A stretch of DNA of 64,000 nucleotides from Cryphonectria parasitica EP155 (GCF_011745365.1 NW_024468909.1:1798001-1862000); one strand, 5' to 3'. Shown: positions 11,081 to 23,333, counted from the first letter of the stretch. The notes: generated by a model from the sequence alone, not told the origin. Made by a program: numbers and translations.

Positions 11081-11086
11081 GATAAG
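11081..11086 (+). promoter_or_regulatory. GATAAG motif, candidate GATA-factor site
   Basis: GATAAG lies 279 bp upstream of the permease ATG. GATA factors such as AreA/Nit2 activate amino-acid permeases through HGATAR sites. Three more copies occur farther upstream (11901, 12163, and 12936 on the other strand). The motif is short, so chance occurrence is possible. Confidence 0.3.
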
Positions 11087-11940
11087 GATGGCTCGCTACG
11101 AGGACAGGGGCGCAGGAGCTAAGCTGGTCTCGAAGCAGCGCCAAGGCAGTTCGCTCCCGAGGTGGTGGTGCTATGGTGCTGAAGAACGGGCGATCCGAGG
11201 TCTACCGTTACTTGCTTCTATGTAGTGTGCTAAGCACTCGGGCAACACCAGAATCCGGAATATGTATACTATGGATCAGCAAGGTGAGTCCCTGTGGAGA
11301 GGGTGATTGCGTGTATTCTTCGTGCAAGCCATAGGTGGCTGAGACAAAGACTACCCCGACTAGCAGCAGCCTGCAAAAGCCATGAGCAGGAAATGAATCA
11401 ATGTATTGCTCCCCATAGCCTTGGGGGTGCGCGTCAGACCTGCATTTTTCTTTTCATCTTCTCTTTCAGCAAAGCCCAGCGAGGCTCAGGATTCAAGACA
11501 TTTCCTAAAGCAGAAAAAGACCGACTGGAACAGAGGGATGACCGAGGCTGGGGGGTTCGGAAGGGCCACGCGGTATTATCGTCGTCGTCGTCGTACTGGC
11601 ATAGTACAATAAGCTTGTAGTATGGAAGTGGTTCATTATAGGTGACAAAAGACCAGGATGCCTAGGATCCCGCCCCACAGGTTCACTAAAAAGGTTCTCT
11701 ATCCAGTACCAAGGACACGGGACCTCAGTCTAGAAGGAAGGCTAGTAGACCCTCCTCATTGGCGAGACCGGTTTGGAATGCAACAGGAGTGCGTGCGTGT
11801 GAGAGCACATGATTGCTCACGGAGAGAACAGGGTGGATGCCACATGGCTCAAGTGAGCGATATTCCTGCTAGGCTTCCATGAAAGCATCTGGAGGGAGAA
11901 GATAAGATGGAAGGTGGCAGTGGCAGTGGCAGTGATGGTT

Positions 11941-12020
11941 GCTGCAGCAGCAGCAGCAGCATTAGCAGCAGCAGCATCAGCAGCATCAGCAGCAGCAGCA
12001 TCAGCAGCATCAGCAGCATC
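11941..12020. repeat. CAG/CAT-type trinucleotide repeat tract
   Basis: About 80 nt of interrupted CAG, CAT and TAG triplets on the plus strand, preceded by a short GGCAGT hexamer repeat near 11,915-11,935. It is open in several frames only because of its repetitive nature; no gene encloses it. Confidence 0.9.
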
Positions 12021-14710
12021 GGACACAAAATGTCCTCCCCCCCAAAGGTTGGCTGAGTGGCTTGACGTTGGGAAGAGCTTGAAGATCCCACCCCTCCGCC
12101 CCCGGGCGGTTCGTCGACAGGGATTGCTGCTTAGAGCTAGAGATGCAACATCCCTGCCTTCTGATAAGAATGTCAGGCTGCCAATGAGGAAGGTGGGGGT
12201 GGGGTGTCTTCTCTCCATGACCTAGACTGCTTCGAGTCCTGCTGGCCGCAGCTAGTACCGATACATACTATGCGAGTAGGACGGAGACCTCATCACATGA
12301 CAAATGGGAAGAAGGCCTCGCCTGCCAGAAGTTCTCGATGCCACGATGACAATAAATGGTGCAGCATGAACATGCTCTCCAAGGGCCCTAGTATAATTGC
12401 CCGGTACGGACATCCCCACAAATTTATCTATGTACTGTAGGAGTGACATGTGGGACTCCTCCCGCCTCTGTTGCCTCATGTGGGGAACATCCAACCTCAC
12501 ATCCTTTCGCCTCTCAAGCCTGCAATCTATAACTGACTGGATTCTGGTACCTTTTTTTCTCTTTCTCTCTTCTTCTGCGCGTTGGCTATTGTTTGATTTC
12601 TGTTTTATAGGTGAGGGGTAAGAAGTGGAGGGGGGGGGGCGGGGCCCAACCTTGGAAGAAGGAAGAAGGGAAAAAGGCAAAAAGGGAGCCAAGGGGCCGC
12701 CAAGGAGAGCGATAAAGAGCAGCCAGGGAACAGAAAAAAAGCGAAGGTTCTCTTCTTTTAGTCCTCTCCCACCCCCCCCCCCCCCCTTTAGATACTGAAC
12801 AGAGTCGATCAATGATCAGGTCTGCTCGCCAAGCAGCCGAGAACTTGTCAAGAGTTTGAAAATAGTCGCTGTCCCCTATCTTTCCCGAACAAACATGACT
12901 TCAATCTCCTTTGGGTCTAGTCCCGATTCTCACATCTTATCCGAGGCACTGACTCGATCCATTCAGACGACACATACATAGGAATAATTTCTACCATGGT
13001 AAAATTACCCCGGAATCTGTCCCAACAATACATTACGTACAAACCGTTGCTGTGACCCTTCTCTCAACTACAGACGAGATGTACTAACTGATTGGACGTT
13101 TCATGCTGATGCGGCACGTCAAGGCGTCTTGTCACGACATGCATTTTGTGTTACTGGAAACAAAAACCCGCAAAGGCGGATGGATAATGTTGAGGGACGC
13201 GTCATTTCTCTACAAAGCAGCACTGGAGGGGGAAGATCAACTTGATCCCTCCCCTTCGTCAGAATTTTCGTTGCTGTCCAATGTCCAAGCCCATGTTCAT
13301 GCAGCTCATTCTCACCCCTCCTCTACCCTCTCAACCTCAAACCAGAGGAATCAATTGGTGCTCGTCAATCTGTTGCTTCTCCACAGCACACACCCCGGCC
13401 GCAGCCTCTCCCGATCTCCCTGGCTAAGTCCTTACCCAAAGGCTGATCTGGTTCCCATGTTACTTGTTCGCATCATCAAACAGGCTTCTAGCGTTTCTGT
13501 AGGGCCACACTAGTGCAGGTCCTCCAGGGTAAAACAGAGAAAAGGTTCCCCATGCACGCCATGGTAGGTAGCACTGCCGTATATTTCCCTGCATATATGC
13601 TTTTCTGGTCTAACTCCCAATAGTAATGTCCAGCCGAGGGGGAACATAGGTGTCGTGCATCGCCGTTGTTAGCGCCTTGCCCAGCCCTACTATAGGCGGT
13701 TCGAGAAGCTCACCATACTAAGTATAAGTAGGCACAAGCCAACCTTTTTCACGATATCCATGTGCGGCTGAAGGGAAGACGCCCGGCCCCCCCGGCCGCT
13801 GGCCGCTCCCGGGGCGTTAAAAAGCCACTAAGATACACCATTTCACGACTATGTAGCCAAACGTACGATGATATTCTTATCGCATCTGTGTTCCATGCGG
13901 GAAGTGATAGTCAGTCAGATCGGAAAAAAAAAACATGCAAGGATGCAGGCAAGACATTTGGTCTCGTTTTTCTTTTTTTTCTCCCCTTCTCTATCTGATT
14001 ACAATCTGGCGTCAACCAGTTATGGCTAGCCTTTCATAATCATCGTTACGCACAGTAACACGCGTATACCACCAATGATTTCCTATTACGTGGATCAGTT
14101 TACAAGCGAATTGCTCGAAATACTGTTGGAGCTCACACGACTTTGGCCGTCTTGAGCACGTTGGCTATTTACCGCTGGCATCATCTATCGTTTTATGTCA
14201 TTCACGAGATAATATGTTGCATTGATGTTAATCCCACGAGGTCGTACACAACCCACGTATAGAGAGTATGGCGCTTACAGCATGAGCCAGCCGCGCCTAT
14301 GAAGCTCCAATCAAGGTGTAGTCTGCGATGGTCAGCATTGAGGTGACTGCGTGAAAGCAGTGATCCCTTTATAAACATAGAAGCTATGTAGTAAGACATC
14401 AGGGAATAGCAAGTGACGAGATGTACACTTGAATCCGTAAAATGGGTCCTATTGGCACGTTTCCGACAAGAGATGTAGCGAAGCAGCAAATGCTTGTATG
14501 TAATAGAGAATGGAAGAGACAGTTGATGAGAAGTGTGACGTCGTTTTGATGGCCTAGGCAATATTTACAGAAAACGCAGTGCCAAATTTGACATATTGTT
14601 GTTCTCAGTGCTCCACAACGACCTTCTGCACAGCTCCCGCCAATTCATGAGAGACGACCACGAGCTTGTCAAAGAACACCATGGCCCCGTTCTTGGCTGT
14701 TTCTCCCCTC

Positions 14711-16696
14711 TCACACCAGAACAAAGTCCCGTATCGCCCTCCCTTCGTCAAGGGCCTCACCCTCCATAATGCCAGGGAAGAAACACTCGCCGATCAGGGT
14801 GAAGAGAGCATCATCGTAGTCCGACCGCCTGAGAACGACAGGGACGCTGCACCCAATAAGCACACAAACCACATCGTCCTTCCTCGCCAGCCTCGGCACC
14901 ATGCCCAGGTCCCCTCCAGCCGTGACAACCAGCCGACAATCCCACGGCCACTCCCCCACCGTCGTCTCCGCCGCGCGCCAGATGGTATGCTTCTTCCGCC
15001 CCGCCGTCCTCGTCTTTGCAGCCGGTGGTGGCGTCGCTGCCTCACAGTGATATCTAAGCGTGGCGCCTCGGATGCGCAGAGCTTGGTTTGCTAGAAACCA
15101 CTCGATCACCGGCGCGCACTCTGTGGGGAGAGGTCGAGCGCCCATCACGTTCACGAGAGTGTGCTGGAATTCGTGCATGTACGATGGTATTTGGGCTGCG
15201 GAGGTGAGGTATCGGCCAGATCGGTTGAGTGAGAGGCTGCGGATGAGGGCCTCGAGGACCGAGTCGGACGAGGCTTGAGAGAGGACTCTGTCGAGAGCCA
15301 AGTGGGTTTTTGCTTCTTGAAGGTTTATTCGAGATGTAGATTGGACCAGGTGAAGGCTCGGGTCAGCATTATCATCGGGCGCAGGGTGATGAGCGGGCCC
15401 CAGCCCGTCGATGGTGTCAATGATGAGGCCTTGGCAGGTCAGCCGTCGCTGGTCTTCTGAGATCAAGTACTGCGCGGGTAGGTTTGCTGAGGCCATGTAG
15501 ATCAGGTCTGGATTTGGTTGGAAACCGGTAGGTCGAAAATTGCCAATGTGCTGTCGACTCGGCTCGCTAACCATTGAGGGCACCGGCCGTGAAGCCCGAT
15601 AAGCAAAGCGTCGCCAGTCTGGAATCCAGGAAGGTAATGGCTCTTCGTCGCCACCCTCATCGTCATCGGCATCGAGGACTTTGTTAAACAGCGCCGCGAA
15701 GCAGATAATATCGAGGCTCCGATGCACGTGTATGAACCTCACCGCCAGCCGCGTATACACCTCCTCGACACTCGCGTGGTAGTCTGCTTGCCCGACCACA
15801 TCTCGATCTCGGTCGCTGCACACACCCAGCAGCGCATAGATCCGATCCCTCTGGTCTGTCGCCTGGTAATATCCCACATAAGCCATCATGGCTACGAGTC
15901 CCATTTTTTCTCCCGAAACCTTGTTGTCATAGTGGTTCAGCAGTCTTCTCCTCGCCCATTGGTTCCCAAAGGCCTTGTGCTCCAGCATTCCCACCGCGGA
16001 ATAGTCGTACAACATGCCCACAGCCTGCGACCACGTCGCCTTGGTGACGCTCTCGGGCCCGCAGTGGAAGACCAGCCTCTCAGGTAGCAAGAATTCCTGC
16101 AGCGTCCACACGCGCGTCCACCACGGCCGAAGCATCCACCTGCTCAGTGCGCGCCACTGATCGCTCGTAATGGCGTCCCGCGCGGCGGCCTGCTCGTGAG
16201 GCGCTGCCCCATGTCTCCACGCCGCGATGAGGTGCATCGCCGTGGTCGCACCGCGGGTGTCGGGTGTGCTGGGTCCGAGCCAGACGACCGTGTGGTAGGC
16301 GCGGCAATACAGCTGGCCCATGAGGGCGACCTGCTGGCCGCGCTCGAGCTCATCCCCTTGGTTTATGCAGAGATAGTCGATCCAGAAGTATGCATGCCCT
16401 CCCAGGGCGCCGTGGTCGCACATGAGCTCCAGGATGGGGTAAATGTTCACGAGCACCTTGCACGGCTGACCCTCGATGAGCACGATCCGAGGGTCGAGCC
16501 TCGGCGGGCCCCAAACGTAGGAGATGGCCGCATAGTGCGGGCAGGTCTCGTCGTTGAAGAGGTCAACATGTTGAAGAGATACCCTGATGTTCGCATCCGT
16601 GGGAAGTCGCTGGGCGCTGATCAGCCGCACGGTGTGAGAGGTCTCGAGAGGTTGGTAGGGGATCGTGCCGACAGCCTCTCCCTGCGCTGTACCCAT
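14711..16696 (-). CDS. HET-domain (heterokaryon incompatibility) protein
   Basis: Intronless, 661 residues from the ATG at 16696. HET proteins act in non-self recognition between fungal strains and can trigger programmed cell death; the HET domain is distantly related to TIR domains. The three classic HET blocks are visible: AISYVWG (residues 57-63), FWIDYLCINQ (104-113) and YHTVVWLG (134-141), with the domain covering about 55-205. Then follow RPWWTRVWTLQEF, a common continuation of the domain, and DRIYALLGV, typical of long HET proteins. The C-terminal half has no recognised repeat (no WD40, ankyrin or NACHT). It lies 362 bp downstream of TTI1 on the same strand, with an AT-richer spacer. 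The coding frame is intact, so the gene may be functional. Confidence 0.95.
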   Translation of the reverse strand: MGTAQGEAVGTIPYQPLETSHTVRLISAQRLPTDANIRVSLQHVDLFNDETCPHYAAISYVWGPPRLDPRIVLIEGQPCKVLVNIYPILELMCDHGALGGHAYFWIDYLCINQGDELERGQQVALMGQLYCRAYHTVVWLGPSTPDTRGATTAMHLIAAWRHGAAPHEQAAARDAITSDQWRALSRWMLRPWWTRVWTLQEFLLPERLVFHCGPESVTKATWSQAVGMLYDYSAVGMLEHKAFGNQWARRRLLNHYDNKVSGEKMGLVAMMAYVGYYQATDQRDRIYALLGVCSDRDRDVVGQADYHASVEEVYTRLAVRFIHVHRSLDIICFAALFNKVLDADDDEGGDEEPLPSWIPDWRRFAYRASRPVPSMVSEPSRQHIGNFRPTGFQPNPDLIYMASANLPAQYLISEDQRRLTCQGLIIDTIDGLGPAHHPAPDDNADPSLHLVQSTSRINLQEAKTHLALDRVLSQASSDSVLEALIRSLSLNRSGRYLTSAAQIPSYMHEFQHTLVNVMGARPLPTECAPVIEWFLANQALRIRGATLRYHCEAATPPPAAKTRTAGRKKHTIWRAAETTVGEWPWDCRLVVTAGGDLGMVPRLARKDDVVCVLIGCSVPVVLRRSDYDDALFTLIGECFFPGIMEGEALDEGRAIRDFVLV

Positions 16697-17058
16697 TGAC
16701 AAGAGTTATTACAGCAACTTTTCAACAGGCATTTTCAACTACACCGCAGCCGGGACATCGAAACGAGTGAAGACTTCTGCAGGAATATAAAGGCCCGGTA
16801 GGATCGGAGCGGAACGTTACAGCCACGGGAGCTGATCCGTTAAATCTGTGCGCTCGCTGCAAGGTCCAGGGTTGCCAAGCAGAGCGGAATCTGCGTAGCG
16901 GTGGACTTTGATCTGCGCTTTAATTATAGCTACCTGGATCATCAGCTGGTTGAATGCTCTATTGTGCAACTACAGGCAATGTCGTAGTGAATGCATATTC
17001 AGCCACACCAAAACGCTGTGTCAGACCGTAACTCGATTCAGTGCTCCCTCATTTTACC
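16697..17058. other. Short intergenic region, HET gene promoter and TTI1 3' side
   Basis: Between the TTI1 stop and the HET start, both minus strand. It must hold the TTI1 terminator and HET promoter; I see no diagnostic motif. Confidence 0.6.
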
Positions 17059-20000
17059 CTACAACGGCGTAAAGATTACCCCGTCCATTGCAGGTTTGTT
17101 TGGAGGCGCAGCCAAATATCCTCTTTCGTACAATGCCAGCCAGACTGCATCGGCATTCACAGCCTCCAACGCCTTTCGAGCTTGCTCGCTGCGCGGCAGC
17201 ACGTCGTCGGCCAGCAGGTCAAGAATCTGCTCGAAAATCTCATCTTCGATCCGGACGTACGAGACAATTGCGATAAGCATTGAGACGACCGCGACCCATG
17301 CCTGCGCGGCTGATGCGAACCTGCCGAGGCCGGTACTCGTTGTTATGGAGCGCGATGCAACCTCAAGCTGAAGCTCGTCGGAATGATCTGCGCCTCGCAT
17401 CGGTATGAGGATATCATTGCTGTGACCTGATGCCTTACTCTTTGCCATGGCTGTAGCGCCACCACCTCTGCTCTTGCGCGCCTCATCTTTGGCTCTAAAG
17501 CACCATGATCCTAGGGATTCCCACCACTCCGTCTTCACGCGGGTGCTCAAGAAATCGCCTGCACTTTCACAGAGCGCGCTTAGCGTCCCGCAGGCCGCGA
17601 TCACGACGTAAGGCTCCGTGTCATGCAGCCGACTGATGATGACGGGCCAAATGTCATTTACCAATGGGAGGAATGCATTTTCATCTGGTGCAAGTGCTGG
17701 CGACACTTTGGAAAGCAGTTCGAGTAGCTGCTTCCGTAGAGTCGGCTGAGGTGAGGTGAGATAGTGTTGAGTCAGTGAGGTAACCTTGGTCATCAGTGTG
17801 TAGGTTGGTGTTTGTGGTATTGTAATCTCTTCACTGTCTTGAGGTGCGTCCTCGGGTTGGTCGTCTTGGCCATGATCTCGGGTTTCTATGGCATCAAGTT
17901 CTTCCTTGGCGGATTTCCACGCAGTTCGAGGGTGCCCACGTATTATCTCCTCGACGTCTCCTTCTTCTTCTTGCTCTCTGACTCTCTTGGTACGTTTGTG
18001 TAGGAAGGTGAGGGTATCTTGCACGCCTGAAGATTGCAAGGGACGCTTCCTGTGATTAGCGGCCCCAGTCTGCCCACCCTCAGTAATCAGTCTATCAGAC
18101 TTGACACCCTGTTCAACAACTTCTGACAGCACACCAAATAGACTCTCCACGAAAGTAGTGTAGCCGTGGTAATTGTCTAGTGCAGCAAAAATCCCCGCCA
18201 CGACATCGTCTAGAAAGGGGAGCAGCTTCGGTCCGGTAAGACGAATCATCATAGTCAACACTTTGGTCGACGCAGGGGAGATGTCAAACTGGTTGAGGCG
18301 CAGTGAAACCGAGTTGACCATGTAGTCCACGTTGTCGATGATCAGTTCGGAGACGCTTCCGTAGCCGCAGCTTGCAGCGAGGTTGTTGAGCGTGGTGATC
18401 GCGTGGCTTCTGAGCTCTGGACGTGCCGAGCCAAGGAAAGTTGACACAGGATAGAGCACATCAATCAGTTCCGGGCGGAATGATCGGTTAAGACGGGAGG
18501 CAGCAAAGGCGATGACTTCGAGGGCTGTTGCCTCTAGGCGCCAGTCGGTCTCGTCAGTCGCGTCAGAGTGAGCATCGAGGATAGATACCGAGAAGGAATA
18601 CAGCTCATCGAAGACGAGGTTCTGGTCTTCGGAGGTAGGGTCTGCTACCGCGTCTGTAAGGTCCAGAAGGTCATCGACCTCTGTGGTCTTGCTGAAAGAG
18701 GATCTTAGGAGCTGAAAGGACAGCCAGTATGAGGCAATCTGGTCGACACCACGAGAGTCGCGAAGATAGGGCAGCATCTCTGCTGCAAGCTTGGTCTGCT
18801 GCCTCGAGGAGCCAATATTTTGAATCAGAGCAGCCACATCCCTCCGGATGTCCCGCTGGCTGCCATGAGGCAGAAGCACGGGCTGATAGGTCTGCAGTTC
18901 TGATCCTCCTGTGCGAACCAAGCTTGGATTTCGCCAAAGATCCATGTCCACATCGACCTCGTTCATGACTTTGGGGTCTTTGGAAGTGAGAATCAACGCG
19001 ACAATGCTGTCTCTGAGAGCGGACGACAGAGACTCTTCGAGGCTCGATGAATCAACTCCAAGTGCTGATAGAAGTTCCTGGCCCTTGGTCATACTGCGAA
19101 TGGCCCGCTGCTTGACTTGCTCGTCGCCTGACTGCATCATACGAGGCATGCTCGTAATCCAGTTGTGCACGGTAGTGTTGACAGAGTCCACCAGCTCCGG
19201 GTATATGATAGCAAGATCTTGGAGTGACGTGCCATAGAAGAGGGACTGGTCGTCTCCATTGTCGGACACGCCGAAGCCAGTGCCTTCCTCACTATCGTCT
19301 TCTCTTAAGACCATAGCGGTCTCAACGAGCATCGCAGTACAGTTGGACAGCGACGAATGGCACTCATCCAATAATGCAATACACAGTTTTTCCACGGCAT
19401 TGCGCACATCTGCGCCATCGTGGTTTCTCAGCTTCAAAACAGTCGACAGGGCAATCTTAACCTGTGCTACCGTAGCGTTTAGCCACGAAAGTGTGAGCAC
19501 TGTCCCTTGAGCATTCTCATCTTGGCTCTGCTCCTCGGAAACAAGAGCGTCTTTCTCATCTTGTTCCCGCAGCAGGTTGCGTATCTTCAGGTCGCTGAGG
19601 ACTTTAGTGAGAACAAGCTTGAGAATGTTCGTACCGCTGAAGAGAACTCTCCGCTGTGCCTTGATAGATGAGGGCGGCGAGAGCAGCCGGCTTAGAGAAG
19701 ACACAGTGCCCGGGAAGAATGTCGCCAGCACCTCGTCCTGTTTGACTGTCGTGTAGACGGCTGAAATGGCCAGCAGTGACGCAAGTTGAATCTCGGGAGT
19801 ACTTCCATCGGTGACACCGTCTAGAATTACCGACACCGCGTGTCCAAATGACGGTATGATCTTCGCATCCGTGAGCGGCGAGTCCTTAGCCGACACCCCA
19901 GCAGTCTTGATCAGTGCAGTGAGAGCTCTGTAACCTTCAAGGACGGTCTCCTCGGGCTTTGCAGGCTGGCTATTCTCTCTGCCCGGGACACCGCCAATAA

Positions 20001-20471
20001 TGAAGGTAAGCAGGATAAGAAGCTGCTGCGACAGGTCCTTGGAGATTCTAGCTTTCCATCCATGCTGAATGAGCAGCCGCAACGTCTTAATGACCGTCTC
20101 GATGAGGCGGACAGGTTGAGCCTCGTGCCTGCGCAACAGGTGCGACAGAGGAAAGAAGATGTAGTCGGCAATCTTCTCGTCTAGTGCACTTGCATCGTAC
20201 TGGATCTGACCTTCGAGAATGCCGTTGAGCTGGTTAAGAAGGTCTTGGGTCCGTCTCGCCCCTTCCGGACCTGGTTGACCTTGCAGGGCGAATTTGCTGA
20301 TCTCGACACAAATCGGCTTGAGCTGTAGCCTTGTCAGCGGGGGGAAATAGACAATGTGATATGGGCGACAAGCCCTTAGGGGTGTCTAGGCAAGCTTCGT
20401 CTAACCTTTGCAAAGAACTGATTCCTGACTGACGAGGTAAACTCAGAGTGTGGCCCAACCTGTTGGGCCAT
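17059..20471 (-). CDS. TTI1: TTI1, HEAT-repeat subunit of the TTT (Tel2-Tti1-Tti2) complex
   Basis: Two exons, 20471-20406 and 20322-17059, with an 83-nt intron (donor GTTAGA, branch CTGAC, acceptor CTACAG), give 1109 residues, the normal fungal size. TTI1 works with Tel2 and Tti2 as a cochaperone that stabilises PIKK kinases (TOR, ATM/Tel1, ATR/Mec1, Tra1) and is part of ASTRA. The N-terminus carries the conserved FAKLKPICVEISKFAL and DYIFFPLSHLLRRHEAQPVR blocks. The body is alpha-helical HEAT repeats with a loosely conserved acidic linker around residues 780-850. The C-terminal STGLGRFASAAQAWVAVVS and ARKALEAVNADAVWLALYE are typical of the family. Its start faces the DUF1749 gene 555 bp away, so the two probably share a promoter region. 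No frame break seen. Confidence 0.93.
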
Positions 20472-21026
20472 CTTGAAAGGACCTGCTGCTGCCTCTATGC
20501 CTGAATTGGGGCTGAACGCAACGGAGTCAAACCCAAGTCGGCGACGGCCTTTTCAAGGAATAATGATATTTAGAAGACGTTGAGTCATTGAAGCGGAACA
20601 CAACTGCTGCGCTTGAAGCCAACTTCGGTCATTTAGCGAGTGCAGACGTCTGTTTGTGCAGCCTAACTGAAGCCCAGTAGTCACCAGGTTTTACAGTAAT
20701 GGGCAGGGTCCAAGTGTCGGTGCAGTGAGGGACGTATAGATTAGGCAGTGCCGTGGTTAGAAGACCACTGAAGCGGGCCCACCAGCACAAACTTGGGGGC
20801 AGGCCCTAGGCTGCTATAGAAGGAATGTCCCACCAGCTCCAGCCCCGCCGCCACAAAGAATCAACCTTTAGCTTGTATTTACGCAACCCTTGGGACGGTG
20901 TTCTCTTGACAACTCACAACCCCTCCGGCCCCCCCCCCCAACCAAATATACAGCCAAAAGACAGCCAGAGTTTGATTTGCTACTGCCGCTTGGTCCTGTG
21001 CTTCACGTAACTTACTTTTCCTCATA
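20472..21026. promoter_or_regulatory. Divergent promoter region TTI1 / DUF1749
   Basis: A 555-bp spacer between two outward-facing genes, with a run of nine C just before the leader of the DUF1749 gene. No coding sequence. A bidirectional promoter is inferred from gene orientation only. Confidence 0.5.
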
Positions 21027-22089
21027 ATGGCCACCTCACAAGCCGCTCCCTTCTCTGTGAGAGTTCACCCTTACGAAAGCCGCGGGGTCAAGCATGCGCA
21101 TGCGTATGAGCTAGGATCATCGTCAGCTCAGAATGCACTGATCTTTGTCGGCGGTTTGATGGATGGTCCTCATACGGTTCCCTATATCCGAACTGTTGCT
21201 GAAAAGATCGAGTCCACGACAGGGCTAAATTACTCTGTCTTTGAAATCCGCATCCGCTCCTCATTCTCAGGTTTTGGCTGGGCCAGCCTTGCAGATGATG
21301 TAGAGGACATCTCAGCGCTGGTGAAGTACCTACGGAGCATCGGCAAGGAAAAAGTTGTGCTCATGGGGCACTCCACGGGTTGTCAGGTAAGATGATGCAG
21401 AAGCTCATATGTCTGTCTACACTGCCGACCACCGCTGAATACTCTCCATCTTGCAGGACTGCATGGAGTATAACAAGTATGCCAAATACGGGAACGAGCC
21501 TGTAGACGGCTTCATCATCCAAGCCCCTGTCTCCGATCGCGAGGCCTACGTCTACCTTTCAGGGCAAGAGACAACGGACAGTTTCATTTCGACTGCCAAG
21601 GAGATGATAAATGCTGGCAACGCAAATGATGCCGTGCCAAGGTCAAGGTTGCCGCCCGACTTTCCCTTCGAATGCCCATTGACTGCCTACCGACTGCATT
21701 CACTGGCTGCTGTTGGGTGAGTTGTTCACTATACCAGCGGGGGAGAAGAACACAAGAGACAGAGAGGCAGTCAGCTAATTGATGTCCTAACTACGCGCAG
21801 GGGTGATGATGACTTCTTCTCTTCTGATCTGCCTGATGATCAGGTGGCAGCGATTTGGGGCTTGGTCCAGAAACCGATCCTCATCGTCCCCTCGGCTGAG
21901 GACGAATATGTGCCCACAACTGTCAACCGTGAGGAACTGCTAGTCAAGTGGAAGTCAAACTGCCCCAAAGCGAGTGACTTGTCTGCCTTGATCCCTGGGG
22001 CAGGCCATACTGTAGACCCGCCACCGTCGCAGGAGTGGCTCGCAGAAAGAGTGGTCAGCTTTCTGAAGAGTCTCGAAAAGAGAGACTGA
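21027..22089 (+). CDS. DUF1749 alpha/beta hydrolase (SidJ-like family)
   Basis: Three exons, 21027-21386, 21457-21716 and 21801-22089, join in phase to 302 residues; introns are 70 and 84 nt with GTAAGA and GTGAGT donors and clear CAG acceptors. It is a DUF1749 alpha/beta hydrolase. The nucleophile elbow GHSTGCQ places the serine at about residue 116, SAEDEYVP near the C-terminus offers the acid (about D241) and GAGHTVD the histidine (about H276), so the triad is complete. The N-terminal LIFVGGLMDGPHTVPY supplies the oxyanion-side loop. A characterised member, SidJ of Aspergillus fumigatus, hydrolyses fusarinine siderophore fragments inside the cell. No siderophore gene is nearby, so the substrate here is open. 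No signal peptide: a cytosolic enzyme. Confidence 0.9.
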
Positions 22090-23333
22090 GACCAAGATCA
22101 TAAGCCTTCTGCACGTGCAGGCCGGCACCTGTATTAGCTGATGGCGCACGGGAGTGCGCAGCTGAGAGCGGTGGAGTAACTGCAATTTATGTACGACTCA
22201 GAGTCTTGATCAGTGACTCCTAAAAGGTCACGATGATGAATATTACATGAAGGAGCAGAGGTTCAAGACTTTATACATATGTAGTATTGGACACATGAAT
22301 GCATGAACCAATGTAAGTAGTAATTATCACGTAGCCGTTGAATCGGTTGCGTGGTCCAAGCGTGCTGATGTAGCGCAGTGCGGTGTGTGGATTACTGCTG
22401 TACTGTAACATACGCTGACTTTTATGCCGTCTGTCTTCCCTCTTTTTTCCGCCTAGCGCGGCCTCGCCGCTGCGTGTGCCAGGCTGGAGATCCCACCACA
22501 GCGGGCCTTATCCGTGTTTAGCGGGTGAGGCTCACCAATGCCACCCCAAAATCCAAGCCCCCCGGCATGAATGAAACAGGGCCAGGCACCAGAATTGGAA
22601 CAACACCTGCTGCATTCTCATTGCCCAAGTTTCTCGCACCTGACTGTCGAGACACTCGACGAAGTTAATGCACTTGGCACCTTGTCAAGGTTAGCTCGTC
22701 AGTCAGTCAGTCAGCCAGCCAGCCCGTCAGTGTGCCCGTCTGTCAACATTGCGCCCGCATTTACGAAGACAGCGAGGACGACGATGACAACGAAGACGAA
22801 GACGACGACACAACAATACCACCACTGAATCTTTGATTAATTGGCTCAGGGCGAGATACAAGATCTGCAAAAAAGGAAATGGCATTACAATAGACCAAAA
22901 AAACGCCCTTGTCGAGTCAAATGCCTTGATCTGCGCAGGCAACCTTGCAAGTCTGCAAGTTGTTGACCCGCTCTCAACCTGCCACGCTCTAGTTCTATCG
23001 ACGCCGACTCCGAACCGACCAACATCGTCACCGCCAAACCGTCTCCTTGGAGAGGCCCTTGGATTTTATTTTATTTTTCTTTTACCTAAGCAACAGAACC
23101 CCTATTGCAACCTGCGAGCTCCACTCTAAAGCGACCAACGACCTTCGGCCTTAGACCTCTGTACCTCCTACCTACCTCGTCGTCCTCATCGTCGCCCGAC
23201 TCGACTCGACTGCCTCCGTCCGTCCCTCCGCCCCTCCTCCTTCTCCTCCTCCCCTCCCCGTCCTCCTCCTTCTCTGGCCCCGACACCAGGCCTCCGGCTC
23301 AGTCCCTCGACCGATCCCACCCAGGCCTTCGCG
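22090..23333. other. Intergenic region and long leader of the kinase gene
   Basis: The first part is the DUF1749 3' side. From about 22,690 the DNA is low complexity: a CAGT/CAGC tetranucleotide tract (about 22698-22724), a GACGA-rich stretch, and then a C/T-rich leader to 23,333. Open frames in the leader are by-products of its composition. Confidence 0.55.
22698..22724. repeat. CAGT/CAGC tetranucleotide repeat
   Basis: Three CAGT-type units followed by CAGC-type units on the plus strand in the promoter or leader of the kinase gene. Confidence 0.8.

Larger units (their letters stand above)
10803..14710. other. 3.9-kb gene-free region upstream of the permease
   Basis: The longest reading frames here (for example about 12,250-12,810 on the minus strand) run through homopolymers and low-complexity DNA and match no family I know. 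GATAAG or its complement occurs at 11081, 11901, 12163 and 12936, so part may be a long nitrogen-regulated promoter for the permease. A CAG-rich tract and a run of 15 C (12772-12786) are present. The region next to 14,700 is the 3' side of the HET gene. Confidence 0.55.

Noticed and set aside
12252..12812. 186-codon open frame on the minus strand
   Set aside because: It begins in a poly-C run (poly-Gly) and is low-complexity throughout; no domain.
14202..14561. 119-codon minus-strand frame 3' of the HET gene
   Set aside because: No family, no coding bias, AT-rich surroundings.
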